NCBI RefSeq assembly: GCF_016405965.1
Contig: NZ_JAEFCD010000014.1
Coordinates: forward strand, 1-64,000
Source: Alteromonas sp. IB21
GTDB lineage: Bacteria; Pseudomonadota; Gammaproteobacteria; Enterobacterales; Alteromonadaceae
Length of the DNA: 64,000 bases
Reading direction: 5' to 3'
The translations under genes and the position numbers were made by a program. The notes under the pieces are model-generated. The model was not told the DNA's origin and did no database searches. It saw only the letters and a list, made by a program, of their open reading frames with translations. Every line of letters starts with the position of its first letter. Within the stretch, counting starts at the first letter, position 1. Below are positions 1-8,941 of this stretch, piece after piece.

Positions 1-257
1 TCACTCAAATATGAATAGCGCCATTAGATCAAACTTTTAAGTCAATTGGTATTACTGGTTTCATTAACGAAGGTGCTAGCCGAGATGGCAGACACACGTT
101 AGAACATGTTTCATTGATAGGCTTTCGAATTGAAAGCGCAAGCGTAGACGCACCGCGCACTTTATTTTTAATGTTGATATCAATGTTGTTATTTAGGAAA
201 AAATTGCTTGGCAAACCGAGAAGCTAAAAAGCGGTCCTAGAAAACTAATTCTTAGTG
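1..257. other. Left-edge stretch with no supported gene
   Basis: This stretch lies downstream of the leftward exopolysaccharide operon. A 61-codon open frame exists on the minus strand (29-214) but it has no recognisable domain and no clear ribosome binding site, so I do not call it a gene. No hairpin with a T-run is obvious after the stop at 258. The operon's transcript may therefore continue past the window edge. Confidence 0.4.
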
Positions 258-956
258 TTAGGCACACTTCAGCCTTTTACTCATTGTAGCGTCTTCTTGT
301 GTAAGCCAAGTACACACTAACGACTGTGTTTTGGTGTTAGTTACAATATTAACAATGGTGCTTTTAGTTTTGGGGTGGCGTAATCCTAAGAGTGTATGTT
401 TTTTTATAATATCTTTATTATTCAAAAAAGTACGTATATAGCGCTTCGACATGCCTAAGCCAATTTCAGCTAACGCTATATGAACTTCAGGGGTGTGCGG
501 GCCTAGTTCAGATGCCCTTTTCATGTAGCTAGTTAGTTCGGTGTTAACCTCACCTTTTAACCACCTTGTATATGCAATGTTCGCCCAGGTTACGGGCCAA
601 GCTGGCCGATTTACCGCACTGTTCCAGTTTTCTGCTTCCGCTTCAAGTAGTAATTGCTTTGAATCGTTGTAGTCACTTTTAGATAGGGCTTTATACTGTA
701 GTATCGTGCTTAAAGTATCCGTATAAAGAGGATGATTTTCATGGCTCTCTTTTGCATTCTTGGCATGTAGGTAAGCAGCGGTTAAGTCGTCTTTGGTTAT
801 GTTTCCTGAATCTTCCCATTGCTCTAAGTAGTTTTTTGCGCCATAGAAGTTAATCGACGCTATAACTGTAGATAGAGACGTAATACTTAAACAAAACACA
901 CATAAGAATAAGAGGGTGAAAGATAACAGTACTTTAAAATTTTTAAAGATTTTCAT
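258..956 (-). CDS. VpsP-like exopolysaccharide biosynthesis protein (232 aa)
   Basis: Residues about 8-34 form one strongly hydrophobic segment, a membrane anchor or uncleaved signal, and the rest should be periplasmic. The body is helical and TPR-like: residues 55-170 contain repeated Ala/Leu-rich helices such as the segment around AYLHAKNAKES and the ASELGPHTPEVHIALAEIGLG stretch. No catalytic motif is visible. It is the last gene of the leftward export operon and its ATG directly abuts the TAA of the phosphatase gene, so translational coupling is likely. Size, topology and position match the VpsP proteins that follow the VpsO kinase in Vibrio-type vps clusters. Its role there is structural or accessory and not biochemically defined. 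The VpsP label rests on resemblance and context. Confidence 0.6.
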   Translation of the reverse strand: MKIFKNFKVLLSFTLLFLCVFCLSITSLSTVIASINFYGAKNYLEQWEDSGNITKDDLTAAYLHAKNAKESHENHPLYTDTLSTILQYKALSKSDYNDSKQLLLEAEAENWNSAVNRPAWPVTWANIAYTRWLKGEVNTELTSYMKRASELGPHTPEVHIALAEIGLGMSKRYIRTFLNNKDIIKKHTLLGLRHPKTKSTIVNIVTNTKTQSLVCTWLTQEDATMSKRLKCA

Positions 957-1679
957 TTAGAACCAACAGCGGGCAATCTCTAAAGGGTTGTTCGTACAAA
1001 GGTCTTTCGCGCTAGCCTCTCCGTATTCATCTTTAACAAGTTGGTAAGCACCAGCTAACTCTGGAGGCCTTTTCTTTTGGTTATGCGCATCAGTCGCAAT
1101 AATATCAGCAAATCTATCGTTCAAGAGTTTAAACGCGCACTCTTGAACACGTTCACCAAATGTTCCCGTAATGGCACCAGCGGTCAACTGGAACAAAACG
1201 CCTTTACCACGAAGCCAACTCGCTTTGTTGTAGCTGGACAGGATATCTCTGTTTCTTTCTGGGTGAGCAATCATGGGCAATATACCTTGCTTTTTTAACC
1301 ACGCTATTAATTGCTCCGTCCCTGGTGGGATATGACTGTGCGGTAGTTCCAATAATAACACAGGTTGGTTGTCGAAATACCCCAAAAACGGCAGTCTATT
1401 TTGTTGCGCCATTGCTACAATATTTGGATTGATTCTGACCTCTGCCGCAAAATGACTCTTAAGTGGTATACCTTCTCTTTCAAGCGCACTTTTAAATATT
1501 TCATGGGTGCTCTCTATTATTTCGATGTTATTGTCAAAGTACCCTTCGTGGATATGAGGAGTGCAAACCACATGCGTAATACCAGAATCGTAAGCCATTC
1601 TAGCCAATGCTACTGACTCAGAGATGTTGCGAGCACCGTCGTCAATACCTGGTAACAAATGACAATGTAAATCGATCAA
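957..1679 (-). CDS. CpsB/Wzb-type PHP-domain tyrosine-protein phosphatase (240 aa)
   Basis: This is a metal-dependent phosphatase of the polymerase-and-histidinol-phosphatase fold that removes phosphate from the tyrosine tail of the partner Wzc-type kinase, allowing the on/off cycle needed for polysaccharide polymerisation. The metal-binding signature is complete: D3-L-H5-C-H7 at the start, TPHIHEG near residue 40, AHPERN near residue 137, and TDAH near residue 197. Its length is normal for the family. It sits 36 nt behind the kinase gene and directly abuts the VpsP-like gene, within one operon. Vibrio uses a low-molecular-weight phosphatase (VpsU) for this job, so a PHP-type enzyme here is a functional substitution typical of other capsule systems. 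Confidence 0.88.
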   Translation of the reverse strand: MIDLHCHLLPGIDDGARNISESVALARMAYDSGITHVVCTPHIHEGYFDNNIEIIESTHEIFKSALEREGIPLKSHFAAEVRINPNIVAMAQQNRLPFLGYFDNQPVLLLELPHSHIPPGTEQLIAWLKKQGILPMIAHPERNRDILSSYNKASWLRGKGVLFQLTAGAITGTFGERVQECAFKLLNDRFADIIATDAHNQKKRPPELAGAYQLVKDEYGEASAKDLCTNNPLEIARCWF

Positions 1680-1715
1680 CGCTAATAACCCGCTTTTATT
1701 GAAATATTTAAGTCA

Positions 1716-3941
1716 CTAGCTTTCAGGTTGAGCACCGTAACCATATTGATCATAGTAGCCTGTATAAGCATAGGTACTTCCTGCCTTTTTTACATCCACT
1801 TGGTTTAGAATAACGCCGTCTATTCGCTTACCAATTCTCATAAAACGCTCAAGGCCACTAGATACTAGCTTTTCATTGGTAGCATCGGCTTTTACAACAT
1901 AGAGAAGCGTATCGCAAGATTCACTTACTATTATCGCATCACTTACCGCCTGTGTTGGCGCTGTGTCGATAATGATATGATCGTACTTAGCTTTTAACTT
2001 TTCAATAACTGCGTTGAACCCACTACTTAGCAAAAGCTCTTGAGGATTAGGTGAACTGGAACCTGCCGTAATAACATCAATGCTCGAAGCGGTATCATTG
2101 CAAAGGCACTCGTCCAAAGTGTGCGTACCGGCGACAAGATTTGTAAGCCCTGGCTGAAAACCTGGCAAGTCGAACCGTTTAGCAACTGAAGGCTTTCGCA
2201 AGTCTGCATCGATCAACAATGTTTTGCCTAATTGCCCCATAGCAAACGCTAAGTTTATTGATACTGTCGTTTTCCCTTCTTTAGGCACACTAGACGTTAC
2301 CATCGTCACCTTTTTATTACCTGACAAGTCGAGAAGTTGTATGCTTGTTCTGAGCGTTCTGATAGCCTCACTAAAAGTATGGTTAGACTTATCAAAAAAC
2401 TCTCTCAAAGGTAAGTCTTCTTTTTTCTTATGTGGTTGCCAAGGAATTAACCCCATCATACGCTGACCTAGTTTACGCTCTACATCGTCTACTGAACGTA
2501 TCCCACTATTAAGAAAATCTAGTACTAAAGCAATGAAAACGCCAAAGCCTAGGCTCAGTATCAAAGTAGCAGCCAAAATCAGAGACTTTTTGGGCTTCGC
2601 TGGGATAAGAGGAATTGTTGCTTTATCGAGTACTCGTGCATTAGCTGTTTCGAAACCTTCAACTTCACTTGTTTCTTGTAATCGAGTGAAAAATGAATCG
2701 TAAAGCTGCTGATTCGTATCAACCTCGCGTTGCAATATTTTTCTTTTAGATTCAAGCGTTGTAAGTTTTCGATACTCTTCTTTTGCTCGCGCAACTGATA
2801 CTCTTAAACTGTTGACTTGCGACTCTGCTTGCCTGTATTCACTGTTGATACCCGAAATCAGCGAACGAACTTGATTAATTAAAGTTTGTTTAATTGAAGC
2901 AAGTTCTGCTTGTGCAGATATCATCTTTTGATGCTTGGGGCCATAAATTTTACTAAGTTCAGAAACGTTACTTTCTGCTAATAATTCAGCTTCCTTCACA
3001 TTTTGAACAGATGGATGGTTTTGTACCGCAGGCATATCTGCAAGTTCGGCAGGATCACCATTAAAATCTTGAACTTGCTCAAAAATTATTTGTGTTTGCT
3101 TTAGGCGATTTTCGGCCACGAGTAGCTGCTCACTAAGCCCTTGCAGTTCTTCCGAAGCAAGGCCTACTACACCGTCTAAATCAACAACTTGTTCACGTTC
3201 GTAAAAATCAGCAAGTTTTCTTTCAGAAGCCTCCAATTTATTTCGAAGGCCAGCTAAGCTGTCGTTTAGCCAAGTAGTCGCTTTACTCGTCATATCGAAC
3301 TTGGCTTCTAAATAATTTTCGATGTAAACGTCAGCAACCGTGTTTGCGATTTGTGCAGCGAGCTTGGGCGACTCGCTCATGTACGAAATTTTCACTACCT
3401 GGGTGTTAGCGACAGGAGAAATTGAGAGGTTTTCGGAAAAGAGTGAAATAAGTTGCTCTTTACGCTGCTGAGCGGCTTCCTCAGCTGATAGCGGCTCTAC
3501 TTCTTTTTGAGGAAGAAATGTAAGTACGCTTTTCAAAAATGCCTTTGCGTCATCAATAAACGATGACTCTTCTTCTAAATACTGGGTGAAAATTGGGTTT
3601 TCACCAAGATTAAGCTTGTCGACGACTTTTTCCGCAATATGTCTTGATTTAAGTATTTCATATTGCGTCTCAAAGTATTCTTTTTTACTCGCATCTAAAC
3701 CATAAACTTGCTCAATAGAAACAATATTGGTCTCTTCACTCTCTATAAGCAAAGAAGAGGTTGCTTGATATATTGGCGTCATAGACAACACGACAAGCGC
3801 GACCAGCAGCGTAACTATTCCAGCTAAACTTACAATTCGCCATTTACTTGCATTGATGACTCTAAAGTAATGCGTTAAGTCGATAACGTCATCATCTGCG
3901 TCTTGCTGCGCAGCTCTTAGATCATTTCCTTCAGAAAGCAT
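1716..3941 (-). CDS. Wzc/VpsO-type polysaccharide co-polymerase and tyrosine autokinase (741 aa)
   Basis: This inner-membrane protein sets chain length and couples polymerisation to export. The cytoplasmic N-terminus is followed by TM1 at about 35-57, a large periplasmic Wzz-like domain with coiled coil (about 60-450), TM2 at about 453-477, and a C-terminal BY-kinase. The kinase shows Walker A (VPKEGKTT, about 552-559), Walker A' (LLIDADLRKP, about 575-584) and a Walker B segment IIIDTAP. The tail has six tyrosines within the last 20 or so residues (YAYTGYYDQYGYG), the autophosphorylation cluster. It lies 19 nt after the Wza-like gene and 36 nt before the cognate phosphatase. All key motifs are present and the protein should be active. 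Confidence 0.92.
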   Translation of the reverse strand: MLSEGNDLRAAQQDADDDVIDLTHYFRVINASKWRIVSLAGIVTLLVALVVLSMTPIYQATSSLLIESEETNIVSIEQVYGLDASKKEYFETQYEILKSRHIAEKVVDKLNLGENPIFTQYLEEESSFIDDAKAFLKSVLTFLPQKEVEPLSAEEAAQQRKEQLISLFSENLSISPVANTQVVKISYMSESPKLAAQIANTVADVYIENYLEAKFDMTSKATTWLNDSLAGLRNKLEASERKLADFYEREQVVDLDGVVGLASEELQGLSEQLLVAENRLKQTQIIFEQVQDFNGDPAELADMPAVQNHPSVQNVKEAELLAESNVSELSKIYGPKHQKMISAQAELASIKQTLINQVRSLISGINSEYRQAESQVNSLRVSVARAKEEYRKLTTLESKRKILQREVDTNQQLYDSFFTRLQETSEVEGFETANARVLDKATIPLIPAKPKKSLILAATLILSLGFGVFIALVLDFLNSGIRSVDDVERKLGQRMMGLIPWQPHKKKEDLPLREFFDKSNHTFSEAIRTLRTSIQLLDLSGNKKVTMVTSSVPKEGKTTVSINLAFAMGQLGKTLLIDADLRKPSVAKRFDLPGFQPGLTNLVAGTHTLDECLCNDTASSIDVITAGSSSPNPQELLLSSGFNAVIEKLKAKYDHIIIDTAPTQAVSDAIIVSESCDTLLYVVKADATNEKLVSSGLERFMRIGKRIDGVILNQVDVKKAGSTYAYTGYYDQYGYGAQPES

Positions 3942-3960
3942 AAAACGTCCACATTGTTAT

Positions 3961-4494
3961 TTAAAAGAAGCTTTGATCAATGTTTATAATGTCGCCAGGT
4001 AAAATTTGCATGTATCGATTGGCGTTAAGCGTTACTTGCTTTCCATTTATGGTTCTATCGATGTAGATTTTTGTTTTTGATGCTCGCTCGGTATAACCAC
4101 CGGCTAGTGCAGCTGCTTTATCTATCGTTAAGCCCGGCTGAAAAGGGTATCCACCCGGGTTTTTAACCTCACCGTTTATGAAAAATGGTCTGTACTCGAT
4201 TATGCTCACCGAAACAGAAGGGTTGACTAAGTAGTCACCCTTTAAACCGTCATATATAAAGGTTTCTAATTGACTTACTGTCATTCCTAAAACAGATATC
4301 TCGCCAAGATAGGGATAGTTTACAACACCAACATCAGTAAGCCTTGTCTCTAAAGACAAATCATCCTGGCCGTAAACTGTTATTCTCACCGTATCGCCAG
4401 ACCCTAAAGTATATTGGCTAAATGCAGCATTCTGCGCGTTAGATACGCCAGCAAAAATAAGAAATGACAAAAAGACTGTTAGGACGTTTTTCAT
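3961..4494 (-). CDS. Short Wza/VpsN-like periplasmic polysaccharide export protein (177 aa)
   Basis: A cleavable signal peptide (about 1-20, ending SNAQ) is followed by a Poly_export domain (YTLGSGDTVRITVYGQDD onwards) and one SLBB domain (FFINGEVKNPGGYPF, LAGGY). E. coli Wza is about 380 residues, is a lipoprotein and carries a C-terminal helix that forms the outer-membrane pore. Here the protein is under half that length, there is no lipobox cysteine, and the pore helix is missing. It therefore probably forms only the periplasmic ring and relies on the adjacent beta-barrel protein for crossing the outer membrane, as proposed for VpsN/VpsM-type systems. It is second in the operon, 11 nt after the barrel gene. 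Confidence 0.85.
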   Translation of the reverse strand: MKNVLTVFLSFLIFAGVSNAQNAAFSQYTLGSGDTVRITVYGQDDLSLETRLTDVGVVNYPYLGEISVLGMTVSQLETFIYDGLKGDYLVNPSVSVSIIEYRPFFINGEVKNPGGYPFQPGLTIDKAAALAGGYTERASKTKIYIDRTINGKQVTLNANRYMQILPGDIINIDQSFF

Positions 4495-4505
4495 GCAACT
4501 ATTAA

Positions 4506-5702
4506 CTACAACGTAATATTAACGGTTAAGCTAACAATATTTCTGTCAAAGTCAATTATATCTTCGTTACTGTTTCTTCTATCGTGAGTGAAACCAGCCT
4601 GTACAACCATGTAGCGGCGGGCGACGTAATTAACAGTAAACATCGTTGTTATGTTGTCGTCAACACGACTTGCATTCGAGCCAGTGTACACATCTTCCGA
4701 GTAAGAAGCCTTAACTGTTGTCGATACACGATCCAACCACTCATGGTCCCAACTTAACTGATAAGTTTGAGTGTCAATAAAATCACCAACACCGTTGGTT
4801 TCATTTGTATTTGTAAACGTAGTGAAGTCTACTGTAGAGTAAGTCCTTGGGTTCCATGTAACACCAATGCGCCAGTCTAGCCCGCTGAAGTTTTCTCTCG
4901 AACCATCGTCAAATTCTTTTTGTCGATGACCTACTTTGAAATAACCTGTAGTTTTCGCAGTTGTGTCCCACTCGACACCCACAAGCGTACGAACCTCTTC
5001 ACTATCTAGTGGAGTAGTCGGGTCAAGAGCAAAATCATAATTTATATCGTTGTAAATAACATCGAAGGTCAAATCAGTTGCTGGCATAATTTTGTAATAA
5101 AAAGTACCGGCGAGCGTATTAGTGCTTCTATCTCGGCTTCTGTACAACGGCGTGTCGATATCATAATCTGTTGTTTGGTAGCCTGCGTTTAAATCTATAC
5201 GTCCTTTAGTTGTTAATGCCCCGTATGAGTAAGTGACATCAACTTTACTGCTTTTATACTGGTCGGGTGTGTCTATTATGTCACCTTGACCAATTGTAAA
5301 CGCGGTGCCACGCTCATCGTGATCATCTTTGTAGACCGCCTCAACAGAAACGCGGTGTCGAACGTTTAATTCAAAATTACCTGCCAGATTAAAAAGGTGG
5401 TCGGTGTAGCTATCTGCCTGACTAGAAAAATAGTTTCCACGTTCAAGCCTATAACCCGCTTGAATTGTGTTTAAGCCATAAGAGTTAACAAGAATGAATT
5501 CAGGCGCAATAGTACTTTTCCAGCTCTCAACCTCGCTGTCATCGTCGCGAAGTACATTGTCATCGTGACCGAACTCGCCCTTCAATGAAGGGTATAAGTC
5601 AAAACCGCCTAGCTCGATACTAGCAGGAGTTTGCGCAATCGTTTTACCGCATACTATTGCACTTAAAACGGTAACCAAGCATTTTTTCTGCATATTGTTC
5701 AT
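4506..5702 (-). CDS. VpsM-like outer-membrane beta-barrel exopolysaccharide protein (398 aa)
   Basis: A signal peptide (about 1-23, ending TIAQT) precedes a body of alternating polar and aromatic residues in short strands separated by Asp/Asn/Thr-rich turns, the pattern of a large transmembrane beta-barrel (for example TVDFTTFTNTNET, YMVVQAGFTHD, IVSLTVNITL at the end). No enzymatic motif is seen. It is the first gene of the leftward operon, with a good ribosome binding site (AGGGA, seven bases before the ATG). Position next to a short Wza-like protein matches VpsM-type barrels that act as the outer-membrane exit for the polymer. The pore function is inferred from family and context. Confidence 0.72.
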   Translation of the reverse strand: MNNMQKKCLVTVLSAIVCGKTIAQTPASIELGGFDLYPSLKGEFGHDDNVLRDDDSEVESWKSTIAPEFILVNSYGLNTIQAGYRLERGNYFSSQADSYTDHLFNLAGNFELNVRHRVSVEAVYKDDHDERGTAFTIGQGDIIDTPDQYKSSKVDVTYSYGALTTKGRIDLNAGYQTTDYDIDTPLYRSRDRSTNTLAGTFYYKIMPATDLTFDVIYNDINYDFALDPTTPLDSEEVRTLVGVEWDTTAKTTGYFKVGHRQKEFDDGSRENFSGLDWRIGVTWNPRTYSTVDFTTFTNTNETNGVGDFIDTQTYQLSWDHEWLDRVSTTVKASYSEDVYTGSNASRVDDNITTMFTVNYVARRYMVVQAGFTHDRRNSNEDIIDFDRNIVSLTVNITL

Positions 5703-6296
5703 AATGTTTCCCTATTAACTCTTTATATGCGTTTTTAAAAGCTACAACTTCGCTTCTTTTACTGCGGTGGAAGGACGAAACGAAATCGTAAAACCAGAGC
5801 GCCCTGTTTTTTTATCTTCTTACACATTTAGCGTGCTAAGACTACTCTAGATTTTGTAAAAAGTGCGACTGAATGGCATCAACTTAACTATTTAATTACT
5901 ATTGTTTCGTTGCCAACTATTGTTTCGTTGCCAACGGCAAAGAAAAATACCATTAAAAACATGTCAATTTTATGGCAAAGGCAACTTAAAGCTTATTATT
6001 TATATCAACTATGATGTCAGGTATTTCACTAGTGTCAATTGGTTATTCTCTCGAAAAGTGAATTGTTTGTAGGGAATACACAGCGACAATGCCAAAATTT
6101 TGACATGGATGAAGTAATATCCTCAAACAGTCCTTGCAAGCAAGTGCTTTACGCGCCATTATTTGCATATGAGCTGATAAAGTTAAAATTATCTGTTGTT
6201 TATTTGAACAGCATACAATTCGGCTCAGTAAACATAGAATCGTTGCCTGTCCATGTAGTTTAAGGATATCTTTTAAATAATAAGCGGCTGCAAACG
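5703..6296. promoter_or_regulatory. Divergent control region between the export operon and the initiating transferase gene
   Basis: This 594-nt gap separates two divergently transcribed parts of the exopolysaccharide locus and must hold both promoters. It is AT-rich, contains an exact 18-bp tandem duplication (5898-5933) and a short inverted repeat TTGCC-AAC-GGCAA at 5928-5940 overlapping the second copy. A 74-codon plus-strand open frame at 6039-6263 has no recognisable domain and I treat it as non-coding. I could not fix transcription starts. The size and the repeats suggest regulated expression. Confidence 0.5.
5898..5933. repeat. Perfect 18-bp tandem duplication in the exopolysaccharide control region
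   Basis: The unit ACTATTGTTTCGTTGCCA occurs twice with no gap and no mismatch (5898-5915 and 5916-5933), followed by a partial third start. It sits between divergent promoters and could be a doubled regulator binding site or a replication-slippage duplication. Confidence 0.85.
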
Positions 6297-7751
6297 ATGG
6301 CTAAATTAGAATATGATGGTTTAAATACGGATTTTACTTTGTCTTCATCTTCTGGCAGCGGTGGTTTCGTCGTTCGAAACCAAAGCGGATTTTCTACACT
6401 ATACCGACTGGCCGATTTGGTCGTTGTTTTTGCTTCATGGTATTTATGTTACAACGCATTTAGTGTTGCGATTGATGACAGCGCGCTTGTTCTAGTGTTT
6501 TGTTTCTCAATTGTTTTTCAATTATGTGCTGAGGCTACGGATTTATATCGCTCTTGGCGCGGCGCTAAAACTTCGGAAATGGTTAAAGCAACGGCATTTT
6601 GTTGGTCTATCACCTGTTTGCTAACACTCACATGTGGATACTTTTTTGCCGAATCATCAACAAAAACACCATTAACCGTTATAACTTGGTTTGCTTCTTC
6701 CCTCTTTACACTGAGTGCTTGGCGCTATGTTATGAGGAGCTTTTTATTTAAGATCAGAAAAACAGGCCTTAACTCTCGCCAGGCCATTGTGATAGGTGCA
6801 ACCAAAATTGGCCAAGAATTAGCGTCGCAGATAGAAAGCCATGACGAACTAGGCATTCGTTTCTTGGGGATATTTGACGATAGACAACCAGAGAGGCTTC
6901 CAGATTCCGCACAACTCTTTTTGAAAGGCTCTATTCAAGACGCCATTGACATGGCGAAAACAAATAAGGTCGACTACATATATATTGCCCTTCCAATGGG
7001 CGCTGAAAATAGAATTCGAGAAATTCTCAATTATTGCTCCGATACCACCGCAAGTGTTTATCTTATTCCGAACTTTTTTGTATTTAACCTCATGAACTCG
7101 AGGTGGCAGAGCATTGGCACTGTGCAAGCGTTGAGTATCTTCGACACTCCTTTTCAAGGGGCAAGCGAAGCACTTAAGCGAATAGAAGACATTTTGTTAA
7201 GTTTGCTCTTTTTAACGGTTCTGGCTGTTCCAATGCTAATCATTGCCGCAGCTGTAAAGCTCACCTCTAAAGGACCAGCAATATTTAAGCAAAAACGCTA
7301 CGGGCTCGATGGAAAGCAAATTTGGGTGTATAAATTTCGCTCTATGTCTACGCAAGACAATGGGTCTCAGGTGAAACAGGCTACAAAAAACGACCCTCGC
7401 ATAACCAAATTAGGCGCATTTTTAAGAAGGACCTCCCTTGATGAACTTCCTCAGTTCATTAACGTTCTCCAAGGAAGAATGTCGATTGTCGGGCCACGAC
7501 CGCATGCAGTAGCGCATAACGAACAATATCGAAAGTTGATATCAGGGTACATGCTACGTCATAAAGTTCGCCCTGGGATAACGGGGTGGGCGCAAGTGAA
7601 CGGTTTTAGAGGTGAGACCAATACCATTGAGAAAATGGAAAAGAGAGTACAGTTTGACCTAGATTACATTCACAATTGGTCCATATGGCTCGACATAAAA
7701 ATAATCATAAAAACAGCCATTGGCACCTTTGTCGACAAAAATGCATATTAG
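6297..7751 (+). CDS. Undecaprenyl-phosphate glucose phosphotransferase, WcaJ/VpsL type (484 aa)
   Basis: This enzyme starts exopolysaccharide repeat-unit synthesis by moving a hexose-1-phosphate, usually glucose, from a UDP-sugar to undecaprenyl phosphate at the inner membrane. Several hydrophobic segments occupy about residues 25-145. A Rossmann-like CoA-binding domain follows (AIVIGATKIGQELASQIE), then a further membrane segment near 300-320. The C-terminal bacterial sugar transferase domain has FKQKRYGLDGK, YKFRSM, RTSLDELPQF and SIVGPRPH. The length is normal for a full-size polyisoprenyl-phosphate hexose transferase. It diverges from the export operon across a 594-nt control region. The sugar specificity is inferred from family only. 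Confidence 0.9.
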   Translation: MAKLEYDGLNTDFTLSSSSGSGGFVVRNQSGFSTLYRLADLVVVFASWYLCYNAFSVAIDDSALVLVFCFSIVFQLCAEATDLYRSWRGAKTSEMVKATAFCWSITCLLTLTCGYFFAESSTKTPLTVITWFASSLFTLSAWRYVMRSFLFKIRKTGLNSRQAIVIGATKIGQELASQIESHDELGIRFLGIFDDRQPERLPDSAQLFLKGSIQDAIDMAKTNKVDYIYIALPMGAENRIREILNYCSDTTASVYLIPNFFVFNLMNSRWQSIGTVQALSIFDTPFQGASEALKRIEDILLSLLFLTVLAVPMLIIAAAVKLTSKGPAIFKQKRYGLDGKQIWVYKFRSMSTQDNGSQVKQATKNDPRITKLGAFLRRTSLDELPQFINVLQGRMSIVGPRPHAVAHNEQYRKLISGYMLRHKVRPGITGWAQVNGFRGETNTIEKMEKRVQFDLDYIHNWSIWLDIKIIIKTAIGTFVDKNAY

Positions 7752-7988
7752 CATTTAGTCAATATTTATTGTTAGCCTCGTAGCGTGTAGTTATAAATAG
7801 TAACAAAACACGTTGGTGTTGAGCCACTAACAGCAGACGCATCAATGAAATACATCTCAATTAAATGCACATGCGCTTTTCCAATAATGATTGGGTAATG
7901 CTACACTCGTACGCTTGAAGCAATAATGTATTGACGAGCAATCAACTATTTTTTAACTTGTTCGTCTGTTAACTGTAAAATGGAAATT

Positions 7989-8846
7989 ATGAGCGACGAT
8001 AATCCTCACTCTACCAACGGCTCCTCAGGCAAGAGTTGGTTAGATAAACTAAAAAATTCAATTTCTGGCGAGCCGAGAAGTAAAGAAGAGTTAGTATCGG
8101 TTATTACTGATGCAGAACATAACGAAATCATAGACCCACAAACCCGTGAAATGATTGAAGGGGTAATTGGGGTAAATGAAATGCGAGTGAGGGATATTAT
8201 GATCCCCCGCGCTCAAATGACCACCATAGATGTTGAGAAAAAGGTAGAAGAGTTTCTACCTCTTATGCTTGAATCTGCCCACTCTCGTTTTCCCGTAATA
8301 AGCGAAGATAAAGACCACATTGAAGGTATTTTACTTGCTAAAGACCTACTCGCGTTTGCCTTTAACGCAGAGAAAGAGTTCAACTTAAAAGATATTTTAC
8401 GCCCGGCAGTTATCGTGCCTGAAAGCAAACGTGTTGATGTTCTATTAAAAGAATTTCGTCAGCAGCGCTATCACATGGCCATTGTTGTAGACGAATACGG
8501 CGGTGTGTCTGGCTTAGTTACTATTGAAGACATTCTCGAAATTATCGTGGGCGAAATTGAAGATGAATACGATACCGAAGAAGATGGTACTGACGATATT
8601 CGCCCGTTAAATAAGTCGACCTACACAGTAAAAGCGCTGACTCCTGTAGATGACTTTAATGAATTTTTTGAAACAAAGTTTAGCGAAGAAGAAGCCGACA
8701 CCATTGGTGGTATTGTGCTTAAAGCATTTGGTCATATGCCTGAAACTAATGATGAGATCACCATTGGCGATATTCTGTTTAAAGTCACAAACTCTGATAA
8801 ACGCCGTCTTATTCAACTAAAGGTTTCAGTACCTTCGCTGGAATAG
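7989..8846 (+). CDS. corC: CorC/YbeX, CBS-domain protein linked to Mg/Co efflux (285 aa)
   Basis: A cytoplasmic protein with two CBS domains (about 65-185; DIMIPRAQM, SAHSRFPVISEDKDHIEGIL, VDEYGGVSGLVTIEDILE) and a C-terminal CorC/HlyC domain (about 205-285). I chose the ATG at 7989, giving MSDDNPHS, because E. coli CorC begins almost identically. An in-frame ATG at 7980 would add three residues. In E. coli this gene is preceded by ybeZ and ybeY and followed by lnt. Here lnt follows but the exopolysaccharide locus replaces ybeZY. Family knowledge ties CorC to magnesium and cobalt resistance and to ribosome and envelope homeostasis. Confidence 0.93.
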   Translation: MSDDNPHSTNGSSGKSWLDKLKNSISGEPRSKEELVSVITDAEHNEIIDPQTREMIEGVIGVNEMRVRDIMIPRAQMTTIDVEKKVEEFLPLMLESAHSRFPVISEDKDHIEGILLAKDLLAFAFNAEKEFNLKDILRPAVIVPESKRVDVLLKEFRQQRYHMAIVVDEYGGVSGLVTIEDILEIIVGEIEDEYDTEEDGTDDIRPLNKSTYTVKALTPVDDFNEFFETKFSEEEADTIGGIVLKAFGHMPETNDEITIGDILFKVTNSDKRRLIQLKVSVPSLE

Positions 8847-8869
8847 TAAATCAGCGAGACCCATCTTGT

Positions 8870-8915
8870 TTCAGCACAAGGCTACGCAGCTTTAAACCCG
8901 TATTCTTGTGCTGAA
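8870..8915 (+). other. Hairpin in the corC-lnt spacer
   Basis: An 11-bp perfect inverted repeat, TTCAGCACAAG (8870-8880) and CTTGTGCTGAA (8905-8915), with a 24-nt loop, lies between the corC stop and the lnt start. There is no T-run after it, so it is more likely an mRNA-processing or attenuating structure than a full terminator. Confidence 0.6.
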
Positions 8916-8941
8916 GCTACGAACCCATTAACCACAATCAG

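Noticed and set aside
29-214. 61-codon minus-strand frame at the left edge
   Set aside because: No domain, no convincing ribosome binding site and poor residue pattern. Too close to the edge to judge.
6039-6263. 74-codon plus-strand frame in the exopolysaccharide control region
   Set aside because: No domain, AT-rich regulatory sequence and overlap with the expected promoters. Treated as chance.
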